A stretch of 64,000 bases of DNA from Cryptomeria japonica. Lineage: Eukaryota; Streptophyta; Pinopsida; Cupressales; Cupressaceae. Numbering within the stretch: the stretch's first letter is position 1; the number at the start of each line of letters is the position of its first letter. Below the pieces are notes generated by a model. The model did not search any database. It was not told where the DNA came from and was given only the letters and a program-made list of their open reading frames with translations. The position numbers and the translations under genes are program-made. Below, piece by piece: positions 20,301 through 32,341 of the stretch. The stretch spans positions 246,939,218 through 247,003,217 of the forward strand of contig NC_081406.1 of assembly GCF_030272615.1 (NCBI RefSeq), in the 5' to 3' direction.

Positions 20301-22111
20301 GGTCAAATTCATGGACAATTTGAAATTGTTCGAAGACAAGGCAAGCAAAGACAAGGCAAGCAACTACATGAAGTATGCCTACTTTGTCACTTTCAATGTA
20401 GACATTGATGATAGTTGATGCTCTAATAATACTTCGATGTCACATAAATGATAAAGCTCTATCCTAAATTGATGGGCGACGGATTTAACTGATTGATATA
20501 ATGAATTAAGGTTTGACCTTTTATACAACATCCTAGCATGCTAATTAAACAATTCATGCTTAACTTAGCAAGTAATGACTAGCTAAAAGGGGTTTATCAA
20601 TTTAGACCCATAAATAAGTTTGATTTTAAAGTTTTTACATCAAAATTACAAATATAATTGTAAACCAAATTCAAAATTCAATTACAAATTTCACATATGA
20701 TAGAAATGAGAAATCTATAGATTAAATTTGAATCCTTAAAATATATAAAATGTAATTCAAGCAAAACTTTAATTGATTATCAACTTCTATAAAAAATATA
20801 TCTTATACTAATCATTATATATAAAACAAACGAAACTTACCAAAAAAAACTACAAAATAAACATTTTTTTAGCTTAACAATATTCATTTACACATCAAAC
20901 CATTTAATCCATAGAAAACTTTTGTAACTTTAGTCTTATAGTATTATTCTAGACGTGTCAACTATTTTGTTCTCTTCTCTTGCTCTCTTCTTCCTAATGA
21001 TGAGTCATTTAGTTTGATTTGAAACATTGAGGAAATAAACTATTACTAGAAACTATGCACAATAATTCTAGATGTTCCTTAAAAAGAAGATAACAAAAAA
21101 TAATCAATATCTAATAGTTGAAAAGTGCCATTTTCTCATAAGAAATGTTGAATATTAAAAAATTACATATGAAAATCCTATTTTTAATAAAAAATAAAAA
21201 ATAGAATTATTATTGACCAAAGTCCTTAGTAATAGAAGAGCATCATCCCACAAACATGTGAATGAAGATGTCATTGATGTAAAGAGGGTCAAGTCTTCCA
21301 ACTTATTATCAGTTAAAAAAATGTTAAAGAGGTAATCAGTTGGACAACATTATTGATAGGTTGAAAATGACATGTTATTCAATAAAGTCTTCTCTTAACA
21401 ATATATTTGTTTTTCTATTAGCATTATATTTGCTATATAATGCATGCTAATTCCTATCAACATATTAGTTGGACAACTTTATTGGTGAGGTGAAATTGAC
21501 GTTATTCAATAAAGCTTTCTATTGGCATTGTATTTGCTATACAATGCATGCGAATTCCTAGGGACATATTAGTTTTAAAGTCTTCTATTAGCACTATATG
21601 TGCTATACTGCATGCTAATTCCTATCGACATATATACTCTTATACTCATTTAAACAACTATACAATTAACTTTTGCTAAATGTTTTACTCAATTTTTTTT
21701 TATTTTTTTTACAACCATTTTGTTGCTTGCTTTCAATATGATAAAAACTTCCCTTCCCTTTACCTTAAACCCATGCCTATTCTATAATAATAACAGCTGT
21801 CAGAATTCCAAACTAATTTGTGAATGGAGGGACGATAGCTAGCACTTTGAAGTTTGAAATCTAATTCATAAAAATTAACAAGCGAAGTAGTTACATGGTG
21901 TTTTTAAAAAACTAGACACAAATTTCAATGATAGGCTGTGAAGACAAATCAGAGACGGGTCTTTGTCATTGACTGAACAACACATAGCTCAGAATAGAAG
22001 GACAATATACTTCGGGAAGTAAAATGTAAATATAGGCAGGGATTGAGGTTGGGCTATGGACTAATCCTAATCTAAGTTGTTGTGATGCTTTCACAAACTG
22101 TCATTTTACAC
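17350..22111. other. Gene-free AT-rich region
   Basis: Only short open frames without recognisable motifs. Two small structures are seen: an 11-base inverted repeat (gacaagggcac / gtgcccttgtc) at 18,728-18,769, and a degenerate tandem repeat at 21,337-21,630. No LTR ends, tRNA-like cloverleaf or exons were recognised. The last few hundred bases should hold the promoter of the remorin gene, but no convincing TATA box can be fixed. Confidence 0.5.
21337..21630. repeat. Degenerate tandem repeat, units of about 105-135 bp
   Basis: Three imperfect copies: each has a ttattcaataaag-like stretch, then ctattagcattatatttgctatataatgcatgc-like sequence and attcctatcracatat. The gcatgctaattcctat core recurs at about 21,443, 21,547 and 21,609. 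The first two copies also share gttggacaac...attattg. The third is shortened. Confidence 0.65.
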
Positions 22112-22152
22112 ATGCAGTGCATGCAATGTTGATGGAGGTTGAAGAGATTTAA
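22112..22152 (+). promoter_or_regulatory. Two short upstream ORFs before the remorin start
   Basis: ATG at 22,112 opens six codons ending in TGA 22,130-22,132, and ATG at 22,126 in another frame opens eight codons ending in TAA 22,150-22,152. Both lie 60-100 bases before the proposed start ATG 22,213. If the mRNA begins upstream of them they could lower translation. Whether they are transcribed cannot be told from sequence. Confidence 0.3.
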
Positions 22153-22212
22153 CCGAAGGATCGGCTGTTTTAAAGCTCTTATTCGGTGGATCAAAAATCA
22201 GATCATAAGAAT

Positions 22213-25200
22213 ATGGCAGAGGAAGGAAAGCACAGCAAGAGTGATGGTCAGAGCAACAAAAGTAGAGATATCAGTCCTAAATCAGTGATCAATCCTCCTT
22301 TCACAAGCTTGCCATCTTCTGCATCAGGAAGCATGGACCATAGACAATCTGATAAGCCATCAACACAGGTAAAGTATATTGTTAAACTCCTCTGTTTTGT
22401 TATTGATACAGGAAAGTGATAGTACGTCAGAAAGAAAATGAAAAAGAAGTTAATGTAATGGGTGAACGTGACAATGCTAGCTGACTGTGAGATTTGACAA
22501 ATGTGGCTTTTCTTTTATTGATTTATCAGCTTGAATTGCCCATTGAAAAGAAGAAGTATGGCACAGAGAACCCATTTTCTGACAGCTGCAGAAGCCATCC
22601 GGTTGATCCGCTCTGTAAGATTAATCTCAGAGAGACATCTGAGTTTGTTAAGTCTTTTCCCATGGCGAAAGAGAAGAATGATATAAATCTTCTAATGGGT
22701 GCTGAGAATCTTGCAAACAGGCCTAATACAGAAGTGAAGGGGTATAAAAGGAGGGAAGGCCATCGTCAGAGTGTGCCTCCCAGGTTGGATTGTCCAGGGA
22801 CACCTTCTAGGTTTGTTTTTGGAGCTGCAGAGAGTCCTCTGCCTGTGAAATATATGGTGGGTGGATTTACAAGGAGACCATTTCCTTCGAAGTGGGATGA
22901 TGCTGAAAAATGGCTGATAAATTCAAGTTCTGCTATTAATTCTCCATGCAATAATAGCAATACTCCAGGCCGTCATTGGAAGGGAAATAATCCCAACTCT
23001 TGTAGGTCCCCTTTTAATGTATATCAGGTCAGGGATTTGAACACAGGGAGCAACCCATCTGGTCCTGTGATTGAATTGCATGCAAAGGAAATCAGACAAA
23101 ATCAGATTTTCAGTCATAAAGCTAGTGGTGGGGATGATAAACTGATGGCAGGAACAGTGGATACAAGCAAGGAGGAGATTTATCTTGCAGGAGCCTTAAC
23201 AATAGGTGATGTTTCGAGCAGAGTTTCAAGTTCTGTTTTGTCCACAGATAGGCCTGTCAGTATGTCATCTAGCGCTGGCTCTGCATCGTCGGAGCATGGG
23301 GCATTTGCAGCTTACCCTTGTGAAACATTTATGAAAGGTGCGTTCTGTTTTGTAATGCTGGTTTCATTATATTGAATACGATTTTACAGGGACTAGTTGC
23401 AAAATGTCTGGCAATATATAATTCTGTAAATAAGTCCTGTGGGTTGTTTCTGGTATGCTGTTCTAAACTCAGCGATGCATGATGGTGGGCTGAGAGTTAC
23501 TGTAACTTATAATAAGAAATCTGGTGGCCATCAGTCCGGCCATGCCTGTTGCGGTTTCATAACTAAATGGTGCATTCACCATGCCTATTTGATTCTGGGG
23601 TTTGTGGACAACTTATATGTAAATAGAAATTCTATTCATGTAAATCCTGGTACAAAGTGGTCATAATAGAATTCTATGTAGGTGAATTCTAGAACCCTCT
23701 CCTTCCATCTTTTTAGTCTTCTTGGTCTGCTGCTTATCTCTTCACTCTGCTCTCTATGTTTCATTCTGATTATGGGTTATGTAGTATGATCCAAAACGTT
23801 GCTGAAAAAAAATTGCCCACAGTTTAAGACAGAAATCTGCTATACGCGGTCATAAATAGATTCAGTTATGCCCATACTGTGTGTGTCCATTATCCGCCAT
23901 TCCATACATTTGAACAGTGCTCAATTGGGCAGGGCAGACCCACAAGCTGGTTACACGAAAGTGGGTCTCTCTGGTTTTTGCTGCTCACTGGGGTGGGAGA
24001 TTATTCTTGTAATTATGTGTAAGCCATGGGATCCTCTGCCTCTGGTATGGCCATGGTATCATTGTGTAACCTCCAGTGGAGAAATGTTCTACAGATGAAA
24101 TTGAACTGGAAGGTCTTAATTAGGGTGAATTAGCATTTGAAACTGAGTCTAACCAATTGAAAATAAAAAAATGCCTTTTAGTGACTCCTTGGGCACTTAT
24201 TGCCATATTGAGTTGTATATTTTTGCTTCTTTTTATTTACTGTTTTCACTGAATGCATGCAGATAAATTTGCAGATAAAGTAGAGCCAGCTTCCAAGTAT
24301 AGATTCCAGGAATCTGGATTGGAACACAGTCATGGAAAAAGTGAAAGAATTCCACCCATGAAGGATGCTGCTACTGAAGTAGGGGCAGCAGTTCATCACA
24401 GGGACATGGGAACAGAGACAACGCCGCTTGCAAGCTCTCGTACCTCTAGATGTCATACTCCTGTTAAAAATGCTTCCCCTGTCAGGCACAATACTCCTTC
24501 CAGTCATTCTGGACTAGTACATGCTTCTGGCATTGACATAGGGGAACTGGAAAAATGTCATTTTGCTAAATTAGAGCTTCAAGGCCTGTCATCAGGTATC
24601 CAGTATACTTCTATTGATAAAAGTATTTCCAATTGGAGTTCGAGGGAGGAAGAGGAAGAAGAGGTCTCAAAAAGCTTGAGGCATTTTGACATTGGTGACT
24701 GTAAGAGAAGCATTCTTGAAGCTAGAGCTACAGCCTGGGAAGAATCTGAAAGATCCAAGGCCTATAACAGGTAATAGGCTTACTGTAACAATGTTGTTTT
24801 TGTTATTACATCTTTTTGTGGGAAGCTTCAACCAAAAAAACATGGCTTGGAAGTCCCTTGACCAATTTCTGAACCAAGGCAAGCATTAAGCTTTTTATCT
24901 AGGTGCATAGGTCTACATTTCACAAGGGATGGGCCTTGTGGTAGACCACAAATTTTCGTTGAACGTATAAAGATGAAGGGAGATGAAGAGGTAGGAAAGC
25001 CCTGAAGGTTAAAACAACCATAGAGTGGTCATACTCTAGATCAGATCCTTTCAAGCATGGGCCTCAAAAAATCATTCAGCAATACCCAAACTGAGCTGAT
25101 ACTAAAGATTATAGAGATTTAATTAACAGTTAAATGCAACTTCTTAGTTTATACCAATAAAAATAGGATACTTAATCTCATTTGGATCTCCATAAAATAT

Positions 25201-26535
25201 AAATTTGCCATGAATTGTTCAACCATTTAATGTTTAATTAGAGCAATACAGAGCTAATCTGAATCAAAACGAAAAATCTTAATGAGTTGAAATCTTGATG
25301 ACCATTGATACAAGTAAGTTAAGCTTCATTTGCTTTGAATCTCATCATCCTGAATATAGAAAGTTGTGGATGCATAGCATACAAGCTTTTTCTTTGGAAA
25401 TCAATTGAAATGAGGGCTGTTTGGCCCACCAAAGTCTGATAGTATGGTCAAATGTGCATCCAGGGTGTTGGATAGACAAGACACTGACCATTTGCTTGCC
25501 TATCTATGACAAGTTGACCAAAAATCTAGACTTAAAAAAACAATCTGTAATATATATAAAAACAGATCTCCAGAGGATTTAAATTGGAGTTAGCAAACAT
25601 TGAGGCGCATTAACAGAGCCAGGCAACAATCTCCAAGGTGTTCTGTCAGCATTGTGAGGAAAACTGGATCTTGAAGAGTGACAAATATTTGGATTTTTGA
25701 ATGCTTGAGGTTGTGTTTAGAGCCTGGACTTTGAAAGCCCACTGTAGAGTAGGGTGTGGCTAAGGCCTGTTTAAGAAATTCAATAGTATACTTTTGAGTT
25801 AGAATACATTGGGTTTGATTTATAGATTGTATTAAATAGATTTTGATTTCATGAATGACTTATGGACATGGAAAAGTTTGAGCAATTCCTTAAACAGTTT
25901 GCAAAATCCAGGTACCAGAGAGAGGAAGCAAGAATTGAAGCTTGGGTAAATCTCCAGAGTGCCAAAGCTGAATCTGAATCAAGGAAACTAGAGGTAAAAG
26001 TGTGCATGGTTTTTTCAATTCATTTAGATCCCTCAAATTCTGGGCATTAGGTTTTTTAAGCATATGCCTGCTTCCATTAACATAACAATCACTACTTATG
26101 CCCATGTACATCGATGTCAGAGTACATGGAATAAGGAATAATAGCATCATATTCTGTTCTGGGTGCAAGTGTAATGGATTTTTCAATACAGAAATTCACA
26201 GGACACATTCATTTTCACTTAAACAAAGAACTCAAATCACAACTATCTGCAAATGGGTATCACACCTTATACACCCCTGTTCTCCGCAAGTCATAATTTG
26301 TGGTGTTTGGCAGGTGAAAATGGAAAAGATGAGATCAAATTTAGAAGAGAAACTAATGAAGAAAATGGCGGGAGCCCACAAAAGAGCAGAAGAATGGAGA
26401 GCCGCAGCCAAAGCACAGCATGCAGAGCAACTCCTGAAGACTGCAGAGCGTGCAGACAGAATGAAGAAAGAAGGCACTTTTTCCTTGTACACTCTTCCCG
26501 CCTGCAATGGCTGCTTCGCCTCTTGTCGTTCCTGA
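22213..26535 (+). CDS. Remorin family protein, five exons, about 591 aa
   Basis: Remorins are plant-specific proteins that line the inner face of the plasma membrane and organise nanodomains. Exons: 22,213-22,368; 22,530-23,337; 24,263-24,770; 25,912-25,993; 26,314-26,535. All introns are GT-AG and phases match (0, 1, 2, 0). The C-terminal remorin domain (about residues 470-580) reads ARATAWEESERSKAYNRYQ, then REEARIEAWVNLQSAKAE, KLEVKMEKMRSNLEEKLMKK and a coiled-coil rich in Ala, Lys and Glu. The end, CNGCFASCRS, has three cysteines, as in remorins anchored by S-acylation. The N-terminal about 460 residues are Ser/Pro-rich and probably disordered, with GTETTPLASSRTSRCHTPV as in long remorins. 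Start: first ATG after an in-frame TAA (22,171); an AG at 22,200-22,201 could instead be a splice acceptor from an upstream exon. The domain resembles that of the Arabidopsis long remorins, from memory. Confidence 0.9.
24771..25911 (+). other. Intron 3 of the remorin gene (1,141 bases)
   Basis: Bounded by cagGTAATA at 24,771 and tccAG at 25,910-25,911, splitting an arginine codon inside the remorin domain exactly where the protein motif runs NR-YQREEAR. The inside is AT-rich without recognised repeats or ORFs. The other introns are 161, 925 and 320 bases long. Confidence 0.85.
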
Positions 26536-27559
26536 CAACAGTAAAAAACAACTCTACTCCACCAATCATGCGGCCCTTTTTTCTCTTCATCACCGATTCA
26601 AAATGTACATCTTTGTTTGCAGTGCAGGAAGCAGTAAAACTTGGATTTTTTATTCACTAAAGCTGCAATTAGCATATGATTATTTCGTGGAATGGAGTAT
26701 ACGTTTTGTCCACCGTCCAAGATATAAAAGATTATATCGAGCAAGACAAGGAATACTCTGCACACAGCTCGATTTGTGGAGAAAACTGGAGGCTTGTACG
26801 CGTGCATGAATATGAATGATTATGTCCAAATAATATTAAGTCCTGTTCATATATTTAATGTGTACGTGCCTCGCCACCATACTTGGGATACGAATCGCAG
26901 GTCATCTACAGCTCTAATTGTCATTTCAATAATTAGAAAATGCCCAAAGCCATGTGATTCTTGGAATCGTTTGCCCATAAATCATTATAATGTTTTTACT
27001 TGGGCAGGACTCTTGCGATGGAGACCACAATTTATAGATTTTTATGCGAGGATAAATAATCTTGGAATATTTTACTATTTTATTTATAGAGAAAGTACAA
27101 ATCACAGTTGTATGAATAATAGATTCTTTTATTGAAGTTGGGATTATCTATTATGTTCAAATCATCTAAAGGCAATCAATTAAGAAAATGTTTATTTTAT
27201 GATATCAATATTTATATAATTTCTTAGTCAAATTTATTCGTCTATATTTCATGAGCATTGGTTTGTACAAAACCATTTTTTAAGAGAATGAATGGTTCAT
27301 TTGGTGCTCATTATGTTTAGGTGATGTTCATAGGGAAAGAAAGATTCTTTTATAGTTCAAGATGCTGACTATCTATATATGAGTCTAAATGGGGCATACA
27401 TACCTTAAAGAAAGATCCTTTTATAGTTCACGATGCAAATAGTTTGTATATGGGTCTAAATGATACGTACATACCTTGCCCCCTATGGAATTTTAACTTG
27501 TGGTTGAGGTCTCCTCAAGCTATATACTAGGCCAATTCATGGATGAAACATCGGGACTT

Positions 27560-28840
27560 TTGAGGTCACCGATCCCATTACTACTCTAACTTAACTTGCT
27601 ATCCCATTAGCATAACTTTAAACAAACGTTGTACTTGATAAACTATCCATAATAGAACCCCTTTAAACTCATAAATTTGATAAGAAAGATTTTTGACATA
27701 CTATGATAAAAACCTCTATAACATTAGATTTGTTAAATTTTTGGATTAAATTGTGTGCAATATTTTTCATCATCAATAATTTATATCATACTTAATTATT
27801 CATCATTAGTATGCTTAACTATGAAGTTTCCTTTTGAATTAAGCCCACCTAACATGCTATCCCATTTGAAAAACCTTAAACATTGTACCTTATAAACCAT
27901 CTATCTTAGAACACATTTAAACTCATAAATTTGATAAATACAAGATTTTTGACATACTATGAAAAAAACCTCCTATAATGTTAGATTTGTTAAATTTATG
28001 GATTAAACCGTGTAATGCTTTTCATCAACATTTTGGATCATACTTCATGATTCATCATCACAATAAATTAGCTAGAGAGTGGAAAAAGTTCTGATGATGG
28101 ATCATGAAGTATGATTCAACGTTTTGGATCATACTTCATGATTGATGATAAAAAATATTGCACACTTCAATTTAGAAGTTTAAGAAATTTTACATTATAG
28201 ACTATGGAATTACATGAATCTAACTCCAATAATGTGTCAAAAACTTCTTATCTATCAATACCATCTACCCAAAACATCTTGTCACAATAGCACTTAGTGG
28301 ATCTAGACGATATTCATGGAAGCTGTTACTCATCTCACTACTACTCTGACTCAAACACGCTTAAACATAAAATTTCCTAAGATCAAACCCATTTAACTTA
28401 ATACTCCATTTGCTAAATCTTTAACAAACATTTTATAGGGGAAGGGGCCCAATTTCTTTCCATGTTCCAATGACCTTTTAATCCTTGCTCACCCAAACCC
28501 CTAATTACTAACTTTAATGAAACCAAAAATATGATATAATGCATCCAGGTGATGTGGAAGTGAAACATCAGACATTCTAAGAGTTCACCCATCCCACTGA
28601 GTGTATCTAAGTGATGTTCATGGAAGTGAAACATTAGACATTCTGCCCATCCCACTACAACTCCAAACACAATTAACCATAAAATTTCCTCAAAATCAAA
28701 TCCACTTAACTTACTATCCATTTACTAAATCTTTAACAAATGTTATATAATATGAACCATTTATCATAAACCCAGTCTCTCACAATGTATCAAAACCCTC
28801 CTACTTATCAATACCATCATGTCACAATAGCAACCTCACT
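27560..28840. repeat. Block of diverged direct repeats
   Basis: The stretch aaactcataaatttgataa...gatttttgacatactatga...ttagatttgttaaattt occurs at about 27,670 and again at about 27,915. A second motif, caataccatct/a...tgtcacaatagca, occurs at about 28,257 and 28,808; a third, gaagtgaaacatyagacattct, at about 28,556 and 28,624; and ctaaatctttaacaaaygtt at about 28,411 and 28,726. The block looks like repeated local duplication of an unknown sequence. Confidence 0.6.
28032..28140. repeat. Inverted repeat with a third direct copy
   Basis: ggatcatacttcatgatt at about 28,033 is matched in inverse by ggatcatgaagtatgatt at about 28,099, and the forward version returns at about 28,126. The first two could pair as an 18-base stem with a loop of roughly 45 bases. 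It may be the fossil of a small inverted-repeat transposon. Confidence 0.55.
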
Positions 28841-29599
28841 TCTTTTAAGACATTACAATGGAGGTTTATTTGAGCTGCCTTGGACTACTATTCTTTTTGT
28901 CGCCTCATGTATTGTCTTATTACATCAAACGCGTCATTATCAAATAGACAGCTAAGAAACTAATAAATAATGACTAAAACTGTCACATGTTGTTCTTGGA
29001 TAAGTCAAACAGTACAAAAGAGTTTTAGCAAATTAAATTAAACGCGATTGAAAAAGTCCATATTTCAAGTGATTAACAATCTACATCTGCTACACAAACC
29101 CTGACACAGTCACTTTCCCTATAAACTATTCTTTCTTACTCCTTGATCCGCATTAAGTTGTGTTTTGAACGTGCTTGTAAATGCAAAAAGTTTTAAAATA
29201 CCCTTTTAATCTTTGAATGTCAAAGTAAGCTTCACATTCTAAAATAAGTTTTTTTTTTTTCAAATTTAAATACATTTTTTTTCTTTTTATTTTTCTTTCG
29301 ATTTATTTTATCTATTTGTTTTACATGTAAAAGTATCTTCCCCGTCCAAGATACATTTACATCTGTATATGCATTTATTCTTTCTTTTTAATATTTCACT
29401 TTTTGACTATAAGTAGAGCTATACCCATCAAGTTAATATTTTTCTTTTTCTAGTGGCTTTTCCCACATTGACTTACATAATTTATCTATGACATAAGCCT
29501 TCATTTCTTTGTTATTAATTATGCATGTATTTCGGTGGATGGCCCATCTGTTCATCTTCTTGAGGTTTTGTTTCACTTAAGGCTTCTTTCTCTCATTCA

Positions 29600-31330
29600 A
29601 GACTTCTTTGATGATAATAGCCTTAGATCACATTTTTGTCTCCACGTATTGAATTTTTTAAACATGTTTTAGGAGTACGCCATGACAATGTCTTGATTGG
29701 GAAGGTGCATGTTTCAACTAGAAGAATCTCATATGGGATTGAAGCTTTGAGTTTGAATTTGCTTGTGATCAGTGTTTTTGAATTCTCTCTGTTGGCTTCC
29801 ATTTTACCCTTGAAGTATTGTTATCCCATAAGCTACATTTGTAAAGCACCTTTAGAATAACAAAAAGTTAGAATAGATTTGTATATTTTTCTAGTCCCAT
29901 TACTTCACTTGTTTTCTTTTATTTTGCAATGCATACCCTCTTGGAGTTATTTTCCTTTTGCAAATATTCTAATTGAGCTAATTGCTAAAGTCAATTCTAA
30001 GATGCTTGTACTCTATCACTTCCTTCAGAATATTCCCTTCAAAACAAAAGTTATGTTTTTTCTTATTTTTATCAGGGAAGTTTATTATCTTAGTCTTACT
30101 AGTGTTGACATGCATACCTACCTCCTTATAAAATTTATTTAAGGCACAAAATGTTGTTGTAACTCTTGAGTGGATATAGTAATCAAACTATCAATGTTTA
30201 AGAGAAGCTTCCCAACATAATCTCCCAAAAGAATACCACCCCCTCACATATTTAAGCATTCTTCTAGTTTGCTAATATATATGCCTTAAAGAGAAGGGGA
30301 AAGAGGACATTCTTGTTTGATACTTGTCACTTCTAAAACTTTTTAAAAGACCTATTTGTGTTTTGATTTTTATGTGATCTTCCTCACAAAACCTATCAAT
30401 GGCCCCTTTGTATTACTTTGCGACACCAAGATCTTGCATTCTACAACATATTTTACACTTAGGAACCATGTCAAAAACTTTCGATAAGTCAACAAAATAG
30501 TAGTGGGATTTTTTTTTTCCTATTCCAAATATTTTCAATGATATGCCTCAAAGTGAAGCCATGATCTATAACTGAGTGTTTTGGTTTAAAAATTACTTGC
30601 ATTTTGTGCTCTTACCTTTTCTTTCTACTCACTCATTGATAATGTGTTGTACCATGCTTCTAAAAAAAATTTCAAACAAATAATCAATTGTGATGGTCAA
30701 ATAATTGGAAGGATTGTTTACATCATTACTCTTAAAAAGAGGTATCATTGGGTTGGTTGTCCAATCACTTGGAAACCCAAGCTAAATGATGTTGAAAATT
30801 TGCTTCATATTAGGGATAAGGGTGTTCTTTTGCCATTTTAAGCAGTTTGTTTGTAACTTGACCATGTCACAAGCTTTCCTTGTGCACATCTTCTTAATAT
30901 CTAAATTAACCTCTTGCAAAGTAAATAATTGCATTGTTACATACTGATTGTAGGAGGTGCCTTTTCTTGTGATTTATATTCATAGAATTTCTTGCATTTG
31001 TAAGCCACTGATTAATTATGATATTATTCTTTGTCTATTATTTTCTTTGTTGAAGCTCCCTCCAAAAACAAGTAAGGTTATTATTCCCTAAATAAATTAG
31101 TTCCCCTCCTTGTGTTCATGTACTCTCTTTTTTACACATATATTTTGCAATCTACTTGTACAAATATTTGTTCATCTCTTCTTGCCTAGATCTTTGAGAT
31201 CATTCCTTGTTGCCTTGCACTCCTCGTCAAACCACACATTTGTTGGAAAACAACTTATTTTCCTCTTCCTATTTTTCACCCCTTTATACCTTTATAGAGC
31301 CCCCTAAATTATTCTTGTTAGCTCATGGAT
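29600..31330 (-). mobile_element. Heavily decayed LINE (non-LTR retrotransposon)
   Basis: On the minus strand, in shifting frames, the order of a plant LINE RT is visible: WFDEECKATRNDLKDLGKKR (about 31,180-31,240), then a PSNY-type block (SNDVNNPSNYLTITI, about 30,690-30,740), DHGFTLRHIIENI and FVDLSKVFDMVPK (about 30,490-30,570), IKQECPLSPSLF (about 30,300-30,330), GDYVGKLLLNIDSLIT where YADD is expected (about 30,190-30,230), and VNTSKTKI, FEGNILKEVIEYKHL (about 30,020-30,110). LINEs copy themselves by target-primed reverse transcription. Many stops and the lost YxDD show it is dead. No poly-A tail or endonuclease domain was found. Confidence 0.72.
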
Positions 31331-31461
31331 TTTGAAGCCTTGCACTCTCTTTTCCTTCTTTTACATTATTTGCCTTACAACTCCCAATAAGATAGAGTGA
31401 TTTTCTTGGGTTAATGGAAAATCTTCTTTTTCCATTTGTGGGTGACTATGAAAGGAAGGTA

Positions 31462-32319
31462 TGGTGCGAAAAACACTTCCTAACACTAATCTAGTGGGGG
31501 AGATAACACAAATTTCCTTATAAATATTGAAAAGATAGAATAAGAAACACATAACAAGGAAATATACAAAATGCAAATAGATTAACAATCAAACAAAAGA
31601 TATATCAAGGGGGAAACCCTTTTAGGAGAAAAATTCCACACTCCAAAAGCCACCCATTATATTATTCAAAAATCAACAACAAATTATGATATGGTTATAG
31701 AGAAAGATTCTCATTATAGCATCATAAACTAGAGATGTGAAGGTAATTTAATAGCTATAAGACTTACACACAACCTCCATCTCATGCACCTAATATATAG
31801 GAGATACAATCCTTGAAATCATCAAGCAGAATTACAAAACCATGAGCTAAAACCACCCAAAAAGTGGTGCCCAACTTATATCCAATACAAGATGCCCTAT
31901 GATGTGTCAACACTCATACAACACGTGTAACTCCCTTTTACAACTCATTTATGTCTTTCCTATTGCAAGAAACTCAACTTGTAGAGGTCGTAACTTTTGA
32001 ACTGGGTGTCTGATTAACAAACCGTTTGAAGCGACAACAAGCTTGTGACATGCTTTATCAAGTTATAACCACTACGTAGGTTATAAACAAATTCTGTTTG
32101 TTTTGGAGCCTCTAAGACCCTCAAAATTTACTCCAAAACTTTTATTCGCAACTTTCAAAAACAAAAACTTTAATATCTTCAAATCTAGGCATGCAAAAAT
32201 TTATTGGCATGCTTATCTAGCCAATCCAAAGCTTTGGGAATTTTTTTTTATTAATCCGTGCTCAAATAAAAACTTACTATAAATTGTAAACTTTATGTAA
32301 GTGCAAGGTTAAGACTCCA
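31462..32319 (-). mobile_element. 3' LTR of the decayed Ty1/copia element (about 858 bp)
   Basis: On the minus strand it begins TGGAGTCTTAACC directly after a purine-rich tract and ends TTTTTCGCACCA, giving TG...CA termini. It includes ctcccccactagattagtg near the end, similar in place to the pyrimidine-rich block of other copia LTRs here, and a TATATA at about 31,797. No second LTR of this family is seen to the right of 41 kb, so the edges are inferred. Confidence 0.5.
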
Positions 32320-32341
32320 TTTTCCTAAGATCCTCCCACTC
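32320..32341 (-). promoter_or_regulatory. Polypurine tract of the copia element
   Basis: The minus strand reads GTGGGAGGATCTTAGGAAAA immediately before the TGGAGTC start of the LTR. A polypurine tract primes plus-strand DNA synthesis. Its position next to the proposed LTR start and after the RNase H remnant supports both calls. Confidence 0.5.

Larger units (their letters stand above)
26536..29599. other. Gene-free region downstream of the remorin gene
   Basis: The first few hundred bases should be the remorin 3' untranslated region, but no single polyadenylation site can be fixed. From about 27,560 to 28,840 the sequence is a patchwork of diverged repeats. From 29,240 there are T-rich runs. 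No coding exon was recognised. Confidence 0.5.

Noticed and set aside
25862-25911. ATG at about 25,864 as an alternative start for remorin exon 4
   Set aside because: The acceptor at 25,910-25,911 gives exact continuity NR-YQREEAR with exon 3; the upstream residues do not belong to the family motif.
26098-26313. Open frame extending upstream of remorin exon 5
   Set aside because: A tttggcag acceptor at 26,313 and continuity of the remorin domain show this part is intron 4.
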